Below are positions 11,585 through 22,966 of a stretch of DNA of 64,000 nt, piece after piece. A model generated the notes under the pieces. The model did not search any database and was not told the origin of the DNA. It saw nothing but the letters and a program-made list of their open reading frames with translations. A program made the translations under genes and the position numbers. Each line of letters starts with the position of its first letter. Positions within the stretch are counted from its first letter, which is position 1. Origin of the DNA: Blumeriella jaapii (taxonomy: Eukaryota; Ascomycota; Leotiomycetes; Helotiales; Drepanopezizaceae); NCBI GenBank assembly GCA_009599575.1, contig VWND01000073.1:806001-870000 (forward strand), in the 5' to 3' direction.

Positions 11585-12709
11585 CTAATACGTGATTTCG
11601 ATGTAACATTGCCATATCGAAGGACGGGGATACGAGCGTACTTGCGGATTTTGGAAGACAGAGGAATTGGGCGACAAAGCAAGGAGCGGTAGTCTCTCAA
11701 TAGCGCGAAGGGGATTTAATGGGTCAATATGGGAGAAATAATAGGGGAACATCTTCGAATTAACCTCGAGTAAAAATACGGAAAAAAAAGCCACTCACAT
11801 TTGGAGATTTATCAAAACTTTCAGACTGCTAATAGCAAATACTTCTATGATTGCAATCATTGCCAATAGGCTATCCTTGCTTGTACAGTTGGGATTTAAC
11901 ATGTGATTACATCTTCAAAATATTCTTAGGGATAAATTACGAAGAAAATCTTATGTGCTCTTAAATTCATCGTACTATGAAAAATAATTAACAGCATATA
12001 TTTCTAACATTGCAAGAAACTTCTGTAGACGATCCTTGGTTCTGCAATGGCCATGGCATGAATCTAAGCTTCTAAATCATGGTGCAATCGAAGGCTGCCC
12101 ACGGTGATTGCACCTTTTCAAGGGATTCTTGCACATCTTAAGTCTACAAAATGTGTTTCAAACAGCATACAGCGGGAAGCAGATTTCCAGGTCCTGGCCA
12201 TGGCGATATCTGTAGCAATAACTAATGCTTTCCACAATACATATAGCTTGGGGAGCGGTTTTTCTGCGAGGGATCCTTATCTCAACCTTGGCTATGACCA
12301 TGACATTCACTAGAGCTTTCCATATGCGATTCCTGTACAGGAGGGGCACCGTATTCTTTTGAAAATCGCCGATGGTGGTCGATAAGAGCAAAGGCTCGGA
12401 ATTACCGAAAAAAAACATTCGAAGCTGCTTCGTATCGAGGCTTAATTATAGCTTTTCAGAAGAAAAAGAGATTGTGGTAACTGAAGAAGCTGAAGATTCG
12501 TATCAGGCACCATTATGATAATTTCTTCGACAGATCTTAGCGTGGCGTTATTCCCAACACAGAAAGCTAAGCAGAGATCCCAAAGTCGACCATGATATCT
12601 CCGCCGCCACTAGGTGAAGTACCTGTATTGTACCTCTCCACAACACTGCAGCAGGTGATCACATCAACACTGCATCCACACAATCAAGATTTTACCTACA
12701 GATATCGCA
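11585..12709. other. intergenic, AT-rich
   Basis: AT-rich DNA without a recognisable gene. The distal end is the 5' flank of the DUF1275 gene, with no clear TATA box. Confidence 0.5.
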
Positions 12710-13606
12710 ATGCCAGCAAATGGATATGGGGCTGTAAGCAGCGCAAGAAACGGAATCAGAGCTGCTCATGACGGGGCTGACGAGGAGCAATCGCTGCTTC
12801 GCCACTCAAGCTCAAAGTCCCGATGGCGCTCAACATTGACTGTGGATGTCAGTCGCGACTGGGCCGATGTGGTGCTTCTTCTATGCTACATCATTACCGG
12901 TCTCCTGGACAGCGCCGCGGTATCGACCTGGGGATCCTTCGTTTCAATGCAGACAGGTAAAACCATGTTCTCCCCCAACATTAGTACCTAACTAGGGATA
13001 TCAATATTGACACCATGCCTTCATCTAGGGAACACCATCTACATCGGTATTGGCCTCGCTGCTCCCTGGCAATCCAATCGCTGGATCAAGTCCGTCGTCT
13101 CGCTGTTCTCATTCTGCGCCGGCTCCTTTTGTTTCAGCCGCTTTCATCGTGTCCTCGATGTCAGCCGCCGCTGGGTCCTTTGCACCTCCTTCCTCCTGCA
13201 GAGCGCTTTCATCGCCGGCGCCGCTTCAATTCTCACCTGGGGCCCCAAGCCGGCGACCGTGAAAGAAGAAGACGTCACTTGGAATGTCCTTGTTCCGATC
13301 GCGTTGATCGCGTTCCAGAGCTGTGGCCAAGCCGTGACCAGCAGGGCGTTGAAATACAACGCGCTCACGAGCGTGGTGCTGACGAGCATCTACTGCGACC
13401 TGTTTTCTGACGCGGAGCTGTTCGCCGTGCGAAATGTGGAGAGGAACCGCAGGGTCTGCGCGCCGGTGTTCCTGCTTCTTGGTGCTGTGATAAGTGGTTT
13501 GTTGGGACAGACCATGATCGGGACCGCGGGTCTGCTGTGGATTGCCGCCGGGTTGAAGCTATTCGTAGCTGTGACTTGGCTTTGGTGGCCTGCTGAGAAG
13601 GAGTAA
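12710..13606 (+). CDS. DUF1275 (YoaK-like) membrane protein
   Basis: Two exons (12710-12956 and 13029-13606) split by a 72-nt GT-AG intron encode 274 residues. The intron interrupts a glycine codon in SMQTG/NTIY, a diagnostic motif of DUF1275 proteins (the family consensus has a QTGN core). After a hydrophilic N-terminus of about 50 residues come about six hydrophobic segments: VVLLLCYIITGLLDSAA, SVVSLFSFCAGSF, VLCTSFLLQSAFIAGAAS, VLVPIALIAFQSCGQAV, VFLLLGAVISGLLGQ and LLWIAAGLKLFVAVTWLWW. The family is widespread in bacteria and fungi and its function is unknown; members are polytopic membrane proteins. The length of about 270 is typical of fungal members. Confidence 0.9.
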
Positions 13607-15161
13607 AAGGCTTCACGACTCTGAATTTCCAGATTCTCGATGAACATACATCCTCCGCATTGATCAAAACTCCAGGGAGGGAGACAATTTTAGGCCAAAG
13701 ACATTGAGCGCTTAACATTGCAAACGAATGCCACTAACTGTACCTCTGGGGTTTACTTCTTTTTCGTGATCCAAGCACTATCCAAGTCCTTAATCCGTAA
13801 GTAAGTTCAAACCCGAATAGGTCGGTATTTGGCGTCTCCCAGGCTTGCGAGTGAACTAAAGGGCCCAAACCCAGTGTGTCAGATTTTGAGTTTCTCGCTA
13901 TTGCCCAAAACAACGCAAAAGTCCTTGTGCTTGACACGCGGGAATCTCTGAGGCTATGTACGGATGCTGATTGATGGTCAAATTCAGTGGCTCCTCCCTA
14001 ACTACCGATGATAGCAATTTTCACAATCAGCACTCATAATCTCTAAATATATGAGATCGTTAGCGAGGACAAAGCGAAAAATCGGCAAACGAATATTGTT
14101 CCGTACACACCCTTTTTCAACCCTGTGCCGCGTTCACTATCCAACGCAACGGACCTTGGGTAAGAAACGATCAACGCACAAAGCAAGTACCTACTTTCAG
14201 TAGGCCCTACTTACTTCCTGTGTCAGCTTGGAAGCACCATCACCACTACTGAGTAGAGAGAAAGCAGGTTGTAAGTCGGCGATCTTCTCATCATGGACGT
14301 CTAGAAGTTTTACCACCAAGCAGCCTCCAGCCTTCCAAGAATTCCATCGAGAAACAAGCGCCAGCCAGTATCCCTAAACCCACCAACATTCATTCTTTCA
14401 ACAGGATACAGCAGCACAGACATCAATACCCCGGCGCCACCAAGCAGCGATCCTCGATACCGCACGGCAGACGAGAACCTCGCAAATCCCGATAGCAGCA
14501 GCAGCAGCAGCAGCAGCAACTCAGCACCCTCTAAAAACCCCAAACCGTTCGAACGCGTTGTTTACTTTGAAAGGAGTAGCGTAAACATATGATTTGTGCT
14601 GGTATCACAGGTTGGTGATAGAGTACGACTGGTCTCATTCTTTGTTTGAATTCTGTATGGTTTCTACTGAGTGTGCAAGTGCAAGAACATGGCGTAGTGA
14701 TGCTCACATGCTCGTATATGACCACGTGACCTTAATAACACATGACCTTCACGTGACCCAACTGGGCCATACACACAAACTGGGTGCTGCATGAGAAGGC
14801 GAACGGATAACACCTCTGGGAGCTGTTAATAGAGGAAAGCTCTATCGAAGGTGGATGATATGTAATGCGTCTCGATACCACGGATAGTCTGCCCGTACTG
14901 TTGACTAGAATGACAACCGGGTTCGGTGTTTCAAGTTCCGACTCCAACAGTCAGGATTTCCTAGACACTAACTCTACTGAATCCACGAATTCCAGATGTC
15001 GAATTGCTTTGATTGAGATGTATAACGCTTTGACGATGGTGGTTTTACCACAACTTGAGGATTTCCCTTTTCACCTAGGTGACCCGTGTGTTGTGCGGAA
15101 TACCCAAGCTGAAGAACCTCAACCCAAGCTCATTGCAAATCCGCTTAATATCCAACAACCT
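13607..15161. other. intergenic with an AGC repeat; no firm gene
   Basis: An AGC trinucleotide run lies at about 14493-14518. On the plus strand, an ATG at 14051 followed by an Arg/Lys-rich, presequence-like stretch, a possible donor at about 14160 and a CTAG acceptor at 14301 could form a small gene; but two different frames stay open in the downstream part and no family is recognised. On the minus strand the AGC run reads as poly-Leu. I leave this unannotated. Confidence 0.4.
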
Positions 15162-15716
15162 CTAAATGCCATGCCTCGGCCTGAGAGCCTTGCAATCCAT
15201 CGTCCGATGTCCATCCCCCTGGCACCGTCCACACCCCGCCAAGCAATCCACAAAGCAATGCCCCTTCTTCCCACAGTTGTAACACAACATCTCTCTCTCG
15301 TCCTTCCCTAATCCCCGTCCAGCCACAGCGATCGGAAGGAAGATCGGACGGGTCTTCTTGGCAAACGTGACTGCCACCTTCGGCGGAAGGTACTTCTGGA
15401 TCACTTTCTCCTTTCTCATCGCAGTTCCCTCTCGAGCGGCTTGGACTTGCTCGCCTCCCGCGGACGACAACCGGCCCCAGTCGACCTCCCGATCTTTCTC
15501 AGATCCTCTAGAAAGCTGGGGGCATTTCTCCAGCCCGAAGCCTGGAGACCAGTGGCCCGCGGCCCTTGGCTTCGGCGCGGGAGTGGGAGACTGTGGGCTC
15601 CAGTCCGACGAACGAGACATTTTGGCGTCGTTGGGGGTGGGAGAATTGCGCTCGTGCTCTCGCGGTGTCTTGCTGGAGAGGCTTTGCGCGCTGTAGCGCG
15701 GGCCTATTTTCATCAT
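15162..15716 (-). CDS. small double zinc-knuckle (CCHC) protein
   Basis: A single open exon of 184 residues. The N-terminal 120 residues are basic, rich in Ser and Pro and probably disordered. Near the C-terminus two CX2CX4HX4C knuckles lie almost back to back (CYNCGKKGHCFVDC and CGRCQGDGHRTMDC), the zinc-binding fold used for single-stranded RNA or DNA. The protein ends 8 residues later. The start is the first of two adjacent Met codons. Just upstream, CTTTCAG looks like a 3' splice site and a GTAAGC donor occurs near 15894, so either a 5'-leader intron or a further coding exon is possible. No retrotransposon gag features surround it, so a host RNA-binding protein is more likely than a gag relic, but the partner and process are unknown. 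Confidence 0.65.
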   Translation of the reverse strand: MMKIGPRYSAQSLSSKTPREHERNSPTPNDAKMSRSSDWSPQSPTPAPKPRAAGHWSPGFGLEKCPQLSRGSEKDREVDWGRLSSAGGEQVQAAREGTAMRKEKVIQKYLPPKVAVTFAKKTRPIFLPIAVAGRGLGKDEREMLCYNCGKKGHCFVDCLAGCGRCQGDGHRTMDCKALRPRHGI

Positions 15717-16743
15717 GGCCTTGTGGCTGAAAGGAGGTCGGGAGGCAAATGGTGAGGCTGCTTCGGCGAGGAAGCGCGGAATGAGAAAGTGTTAGATTTG
15801 GGTGATGCGGTTGGTATTGGGTGGAAACGCAACGGGTCGGAGAGTGGAGTCTAACTGAGTCAGTTCTTGTATTGAGATTGCGGTCGCGTTGCTTACCGTT
15901 CCAGATACGTTGTGCGATTTTTTGGATGGTTGTTTTGCTGGCGGAATTGGTGCTGGCGTATATAATAAGTAGCTAGATGCGTTGACGCTGCCGAGCTATG
16001 AGGGCAAATACAGGGAAGGCGCGACTAGATACTAGGACTCTCTTCAATAAGGCTTTGGGATAACCGGCCAATGTCTAAAGGCCCGTGGTAACAATGCAGA
16101 GGTCACCTCAACAGAAGAGGCGTTGCGTAAAACGTTGTTTCAGGCAGCATGGGCACTCGAGCGTGATGAGTACTTGCAAACGAGAGATACGTGGGCATCG
16201 AAGTAAAGAAGTGCCAAAGGTTTGCATCATAGGGAGACCACAGAGCAAGAGGGGATCAAGCCTGAAGTGTTAACAACTGCGAAATGCTTTTCATCTAGAC
16301 GATCAGCCTCCATGTCTGACAGAGCCTGCAGAATCCCGAATCGGCAATATCGAAAGCCATCAAACCATTTCTGCAGCCAGCAACAGAATCCCACTCATCG
16401 CCTCCAGTGCCAGAGCAGTTGAACGGCGTACCTGCAATCAAATCCCTCTGGCTCTGTGATCCCTGCCCAGTTTCCCGTAACGACTCGTTCACATCAGTTT
16501 CCCCCGATCACAATCGAGCATTTCAGTGTAGAAGTCTGATTCTCCACTCAACGAAACGTATCTTGCTTGCCATTGATGAGCAAACATCTCAGTTCATGTC
16601 GAGTCCTGGTGATCTGACAACGCCGCCAACCGATTGGGGGTTGTAACAAAACACCGTGGTTGGATGGGTGGCTTGGCCTGTGACACAATTGACCTGGTCT
16701 GTCCAAAAAGTCGATGTCGGTTTTCGAGGGACAATATGAGGCC
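15717..16743. other. intergenic; 5' flank of the zinc-knuckle gene
   Basis: It contains a plausible leader intron for the zinc-knuckle gene (donor GTAAGC near 15894, acceptor CTTTCAG near 15729, minus strand) and a TATTATATA word near 15955-15965. No gene is recognised between about 16000 and 16743. Confidence 0.4.
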
Positions 16744-17313
16744 CTAACAGCTCATCTCTGTGTCTTCTTCAACCTTGATATTTCCCTTTTTCTCCTCTAA
16801 AAACCTCCGAGCGCTCTCCCACAACTCGGCTTCCATATCCCTTCCCACACGTCCGCTTCGACTATTCAACCAGCCAACATCCAGCTTGCCCGTGTCACCC
16901 TCCTGATTTTGTCTGCCTAGTATTCCGTTCACGGTCTGTGTCTGCGACGCGGATCTCCGTGGATGATGTTCGGTGACAACATCGGCCTCCTCAAGCCCCG
17001 CTCCGCTTCTGCGCAGATGAATGTCGACCTTTTGGAGGGTGGAAATGTAGGAGTTGGAGGTTGATTCGAAAACCTCCTTGCGCTGCGCGGTATTTTGGTC
17101 CGGGGGCGATTGAGAGGCCGAAAGGGTTTTGAGAGCTAAGCCAGCGGATCGTAGCAGTTGGGCAATGCTCTACAGGTTCTTAATCGCAGTCGGTATGAAC
17201 AAAAAGATGATAAATGGAAATACCTTATCCAGTTCGTTGAGTTGTTCGATACGCTCCTCCTTGGTGAACGGTTGGGATTGAGGAGAGATTTCCGGGCCAC
17301 TTGGAGAAGGCAT
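16744..17313 (-). CDS. MED11: Mediator subunit 11
   Basis: Two exons, 17313-17224 and 17169-16744, with a 54-nt intron (GTATTT...TAG), give 171 residues. The N-terminal half carries the Med11 signature: a helix FTKEERIEQLNELDK continuing after the splice into SIAQLLRSAGLALKTLSA, then STSNSYISTLQKVDIHLRRS, matching the four-helix arrangement of Med11 in the Mediator head module, where it pairs with Med22. The C-terminal half is a fungal-type extension ending in an acidic helix (ELWESARRFLEEKKG). Mediator links activators to RNA polymerase II in the nucleus. The gene is divergent from TAF5 and shares its 420-bp upstream region. The call rests on motif pattern and length. Confidence 0.85.
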
Positions 17314-17733
17314 TGTGTTTAAGCTGTATTGTGAAGAGGCTGTGGTGGGTATCAAGAACACACATGCATTTACAGTACATTGCCGTGTGTTCTGCCTCGA
17401 GCAGTCGTGCGGCAAGTATCACGTAGCTTGCCAAGAGCTTGGCAAGTACTAGTGGGGCTCTGCGGGTAGTCTAAATTAGCGCGGAATTTCGTTTCCAGAT
17501 CGCAGTGAATTAGACTGACCTTCTGTTCGACCGAAGTCGAACGCCGAGTCAAATTCGAAACACAACAATACGGTACGGCACGACAGACCCCGTACTGCTT
17601 GCTGTGAAGAAGACCGTCTCGATTCTCAAAATCCCGATTCGTCCCCAAAGATCCATAGAGGAATGCCCATGGTCACGAGTGCTGGATAAGGCGCACGTGT
17701 ATCCGTCGAGACGAACCTTGAGACTACGATATC
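17314..17733. promoter_or_regulatory. bidirectional promoter MED11/TAF5
   Basis: The 420 bp between the two start codons must contain both promoters. I see no strong TATA box; a GTAC-type word (ATACGGTACGG) lies near 17570. Absence of TATA is usual for housekeeping promoters. Confidence 0.6.
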
Positions 17734-20195
17734 ATGTCGAATCCACCTCAGGGCCTGGGCAATGGTCCCCCGAGCGCTGGAATGGTGATACCGAATCAGC
17801 AAGGTGGGCAAGGACAGGCTTCTGGAGGTGGGAACATGTCGTCGCAAAATCTAAACCAGATCGTGAGTGAAATTTGCTATTGAAGATGCCGTTTTATGAA
17901 ATCTCAATTTCCGGGAAAGCGAACATGCATGGGATACACACTACTGTCAAGATTCTCTGACGTCTCTTTTTATGGCTTTTCGGAGTGCTAGCCGCGCTGG
18001 AAACAGCGTAACTGATCAGATTGCAGGTGATCGAATATCTCGTAAAAAAAGGTTACAACAAGACGGAACAAATGCTCCGAATGGAGTCTTCCAACCTCGA
18101 TAAGGAAGGGAGACCCATCCAAGAGCGGGTCGAGGATTTTGGCATTTCTAGATACTCACGTGCATTCAAGCTTCTCAGCAACTGGATTGAGTCTGGTCTC
18201 GATGTCTACAAGGTACGTCACGAGACTTCCATGGCGAACAATTCTCACAAAACATACAGGCCGAGCTGAGCCGACTTCTGTGGCCCGTTTTTCTCTATTC
18301 ATTCTTCGACATAGTTCTTAGCGGTGATAAAAAAGAGGCCAAGACCTTCCTTGAGGAATTTGGTCCGCAATTTGAGAGAGCTCATGCTGAAGAGCTCAAG
18401 GCCTTTGCAACAATCAAAGAGCCACAGCACGTCTTCGACAGCCCAATTGCCAAGCTTTACCGAGGATCTAAATACCGATTGCCACTTAATACCCATGCTT
18501 ACTTTACCCTCGCAACACATCTCGAGAGCAAGGCAAAAGAAGGCGGAACTGTCATCATTCTTCTACTGTCGGCCTACTGCGAGATACGAGAAACCGAACG
18601 CGGGCCAATGAATCAGTACAGTTTCGAGGCTATCATTAACCAGGGACGGCGTGCGAACGCAGAAGAAGGCGACCTGCAAGAGGGTGTTGTTGGAGCGTTC
18701 ACAGGTGTTTTAAATAGGGACATCACGGATAACAACGCTGCGTTGCGCCTAGGGCAGATGCCTATGGAAGCGGAACTAGCGCAGGACGTGCGGGCCGAGC
18801 TTGAGGACGAAGATGCGAGGCAGCCACCACCCATCGGCAAGAACACTCTCGTGGAGGAGTTTGACCAGAACATCAAACGTGAGGACAGTGCTGACGGCCC
18901 AACACGCAATGAAATCCCTCTACCGCCATCGCGTGCAAGAGACGTTGTCATGGAGGTGCAAAAGATCAAAGAGAACAGAGATCGATTTCGCATAGACTCA
19001 CGAAGCAATGGAGTTGGTCCAGGGGTTTCTGTCTGCATGTTCACTTTTCACAACACCCTTGACACGTAAGTAGCTCTCTCCCGGCGTGATTTCCGACACA
19101 ACGAAGGTCTCCTGACTGTGCTACAGAATCACATGTATCGAGTTCTCTGACGACACTAACCTCGTCGCCGTTGGAACTGAAGAGTCATATATTCGGGTTT
19201 GGCACATGCATGGCGATCCTCTGCCGTCCATTGTACCGTCTGCTTCAAATGACACCCCTCCATCAAGCTCCCGCCGCCTAATCGGGCACTCCGCTCCGGT
19301 CTACAGCGTCAGCTTCTCACCTTCGATATCTGGACCCGAGAATGCCGACGAGTCTACACCTTCGACAGCCCCAAAACTTCTTCTCTCCTCGTCATCTGAC
19401 AGAACCGTCCGCCTTTGGTCCCTCGAAGCCTGGACCTGTCTCGTCGTTTACAAAGGGCACGAAGGACCAGTGTGGAATGTGAGATGGGGTCCTTTCGGCC
19501 ATTACTTTGCCACTTGCGGCTGGGACAAAACTGTTCGGGTTTGGGGACAAGATCACATCTCGTGCCTGCGGTTGATGGTCGGTCACGAATCTAACGTCAA
19601 CCAAGTCGCATGGCATCCTAACGGCGCATACGTCTTTTCTGCCAGCGACCAAATTGACAAGAGCATTCGCATGTGGTCCTTTACAACAGGAGAATGTGTT
19701 CGCTTGTTCACCGGCCATACCTCCTTTATCAGCGCAATAGAATGCAGTCCAAGCGGCAAGATCCTAGCCTCAGCTGATGGGGACGGAAACATCATACTCT
19801 GGGATCTTCACAAGGGCACGCAAATCAAGAAGTGTCGGGGCCACGGAAAGGGAGGAATCTGGTCTCTGTCGTTCAGCGTCGAGTCCACAGTGCTTGTCTC
19901 GGGAGGAGCTGACGGCAGCGTTCGAGTCTGGGACGTCGAGGTTCCTACCGACCCACAGAAACCCGAAGGAGAGACAATTGGTACCGGCGGACAGGCGGAC
20001 GCTACACGAATCAATGGTGCAGCAGCAGGTGCTCAACCAAATGCTGTTCCGGCTGCTGGTCCTAAGAAGAAGGCCAAGGAGACGATGATTACTGCTGATC
20101 AGATCAGCAACTTCCCTACGAAGAAGACACCAGTGTATAAGGTCAAATTCACGAGGATGAATTTGGTCATGGCTGGTGGTTGCTATTTGCCTTAG
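17734..20195 (+). CDS. TAF5: TFIID subunit 5 (TAF5), WD40
   Basis: Four exons (17734-17862, 18027-18212, 18260-19065, 19127-20195) join in phase to 729 residues, in the normal range for fungal TAF5. After a Gly/Gln-rich N-terminus comes a LisH-type helix pair ([19 protein letters not shown], about 41-60), the TAF5 N-terminal dimerisation domain (from [18 protein letters not shown] to about residue 240), an acidic linker, and from about residue 375 six WD40 blades ending RVW, RLW, RVW, RMW, ILW and RVWD, with a final partial blade [15 protein letters not shown]5 is a scaffold shared by TFIID and SAGA in the nucleus. The 164-nt first intron is the longest in the gene. The start at 17734 is the first Met after upstream stops and gives a sensible low-complexity leader. 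Confidence 0.96.
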
Positions 20196-20630
20196 GAGAA
20201 CGTGGATTTTACTTGACGGGGTTTCATGGACGGGGCTGGGGGTACTGCATTTCGAGGCGTCGGTCTGCATTCAAATGCCATGATTAGTGGCGCATAGGTG
20301 TCTCTCTCGTCTGATAATCGAACCAAAGCACAAACAGATCTTGATCAACGTGATGAGCTCAGTGTGACTGGAAAAGCACCAGGGTAGCAAAAGTGTAGAA
20401 TATCGTAGTCAGTAATGGCAAGACATCCAATCACGTACTGGTAGACTCGGTGGATGAAAAATGGGTGTAGAAGGAGGTAATTGTTGCCTATCATTGCACA
20501 TGTCGTGGATTTTGGCTCATTCGGTCGGTGTCTTGGCAGAAGCTCAAGAGCCGCCGCCCTCCGATCATCTTGGCTCCGGTGTACAAAAGTCCAACTACTT
20601 TGTGTCCAACCATTCTACCCTCTCAACACC
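20196..20630. other. TAF5 3' flank and VPS5 promoter
   Basis: Same-direction intergenic gap of 435 bp. No terminator or TATA element stands out. Confidence 0.5.
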
Positions 20631-22630
20631 ATGGACTTGGAAGACGGCGTAGACTCGCCATGGGGCGGTAGGTCAATTTCTACGATCGAGTAGGACTATG
20701 GGACTTCCCTGCGGACTCTAACATGTAGCAGACGTCCCCTCGAGCGCGCCCGCAGCAACTGATGCCCCGGGATTTGGAGGGGAAACTGGTACGAATGCCT
20801 CCAAGCTACAGAACAATGTCACTGTGCACCTCTGACAAGATGCAGAGCCGTCTAAACCTGAACCCTCTTCTCTCGAAGCTCCTGCCGCCTCTTCCACAGG
20901 CAAGTCGCCTGCGGGCCGTCATCCTCGAACACCCCGCCGACCAGGCACTCAGCCAGTCCGTCTGCAAGCTCTCGACGACGACCTAGGACCTCTAGGCCCC
21001 CTCGGAGACAATGCCTCAATTCCAAAAGCCGATGAGCCTCCTGCGCCGCCTCAGAAAGAGCAGGTCCTCACACACAATGCAAGACAGACGTTCTCTGCGT
21101 CGCAGAGCTCCATAGGCCGGAGCCTGCTGGACTCTGTGGACCTCAGCGACGATGTTGAGCCTTCAACGGGTCCGAGAATACCACCTCCAGTACAAGCACC
21201 ACTGCCAACCGCTATAAAGCGAGATACCCAGCCAAGCGTGAGCGTTGAGCAGGCAGCGAAGCCCACGTTTGATATCACGGTCGGAGACCCGCACAAGGTT
21301 GGAGACTTGACAAGTTCGCATATCGTGTATCTTGTCAGGACTAAGGTCAGGAAGCTTGGTGTTAAATACGTGCTATCATGCTAATGGACACAGACTTCTT
21401 CCAAAGCCTACCGCCAACCCGAGTTCGCTGTTACGAGAAGATACCGAGATTTCTTGTGGCTCTACACATCTTTGCACGCGAACAATCCTGGTGTGGTAGT
21501 ACCGCCTCCTCCAGAGAAGCAGGCTGTCGGCCGGTTTGATACCAATTTTGTGGAGTCGCGGAGGGCTGCTTTAGAGCGAATGTTGAACAAGACAGCTTCG
21601 CATCCTACACTGCAGCATGATGCTGATCTGAAGCTTTTCCTGGAAAGCGAGGCTTTCAATGTTGATGTTAAGCACAAGGAACGGAAAGAACCTTTAGGAG
21701 AGAGCAAAGGCATGTTCAGTGGGCTTGGTTTGTCAGTTGGTGGGGGCGGAAAGTTTGTGGAGCAGGATGATGTGAGTGTTCAGTGCCCCTGAACTGGACA
21801 TCGCTGACAATTCACAGTGGTTCCATGAGCGACGAGTTTACTTGGATGCTCTTGAGAATCAACTAAAAGCTCTACTGAAGGCTATGGATGTGGTTGTAGC
21901 GCAGCGAAAGGGTCTTTCCGATGCAGCTGGAGACTTTTCCGCCTCTCTACACGCTCTCTCGACCGTTGAGCTTTCACCTTTATTATCCGCGCCCCTAGAA
22001 GGACTTTCAGATCTTCAGATCCGCATTAAAGAGTTGTATGACAGGCAAGCCCAGCAAGATGTTCTTACGCTTGGTATCACAATCGATGAGTACATCCGTC
22101 TCATTGGCAGTATCAAGCAGGCGTTTGGCTCAAGGCAAAAAGCGTACCAGTCATGGCATGCAGCCGAACAAGAGATGCAAAAGCGAAAGTCTACCCAAGA
22201 GAAGCTTTTGCGCCAAGGGAAGACCCAGCAGGATCGCCTTACTCAGTTGCATGCCGATGTTGCTGATGCCGAGAGGAAGGTTCATCAAGCCAGGCTTCTT
22301 TTTGAGGACATGGGACGTTTGATGAGGGGGGAGCTGGAGAGGTTTGAGAGGGAAAAGGTTGAAGATTTCAAGAGTGCTGTAGAGACGTTCCTGGAAAGTG
22401 CTGTTGAGGCTCAGAAAGAGGTATGTCATTGTGCTAGTATCATCTTAGAGCGGGACACAATGCTGACATTACTAATGGAATAGCTCATTGAGATCTGGGA
22501 GACGTTTCTTATGCAATTGGACGCAGAAGAAGATGAACAGGCGTTTTACAAGCCTCCTGTCGAGCCGTCTGCGAGGCCGTCAGCAAGCGAGGGGCAGCAG
22601 AGTACTGTAACTGCCGAGGATGATGATTAG
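20631..22630 (+). CDS. VPS5: retromer sorting nexin Vps5 (PX-BAR)
   Basis: Six exons (20631-20667, 20732-20788, 20846-21345, 21394-21771, 21818-22420, 22484-22630) give 573 residues. The N-terminus MDLEDGVDSPWGD is typical of fungal Vps5. A disordered region with DDDLGPLGPLGD precedes the PX domain, which carries the phosphoinositide motif RRYRDF and the loop PPPPEKQAVGRF. The C-terminal half is a BAR coiled coil (WFHERRVYLDALENQLKALL to VEDFKSAVETFLESAVEAQKE) ending ELIEIWETFL. With Vps17 it forms the membrane-bending half of retromer for endosome-to-Golgi recycling. The second intron (20789-20845, GTACGA...GCAG, branch-like CTGAC) is exactly 57 nt and holds an in-frame TGA, so reading through it would stop translation. 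The first intron ends in a tandem TAGCAG acceptor; both choices keep frame and differ by one residue. Confidence 0.93.
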
Positions 22631-22966
22631 AGTGGATTGACGAAACGAGAAAAACTTCACATCTCGATTGTTCCCAAGTCGCCTGGGACATTCGAATCGA
22701 GCGGGCGGCGGGGTAGTAACCTTTGTACATAGACTAATCCCATTCTTCCAAACGCCATTCCATGCTCGTCACACTTTTTTGTACATTCGGGCCAATGTTG
22801 CCGTGCTCATTTTTTTACAATCATCCAACATGCCTGCCTCTGATCCATCGCCAGTCACGAATTCACGGTCCACCTCGCAGTTGGGACTTTGCTGGGACTT
22901 TTCTGACCCCCCACGGATGTTCAACGGAAGGCGTCCTTCGTCTATGACCGAATCCTGCATCTCCTC

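Noticed and set aside
9290..11600. CRISPR-like array
   Set aside because: Units are contiguous 93-bp tandem repeats without unique spacers, and the genome is eukaryotic.
14051..14591. Possible small two-exon gene with an Arg-rich presequence-like start
   Set aside because: Splice sites are weak and two frames are open downstream; no recognised protein.
14865..15311. Plus-strand frame of 148 codons overlapping the zinc-knuckle gene
   Set aside because: It overlaps the knuckle region in antisense and has no recognisable motif.
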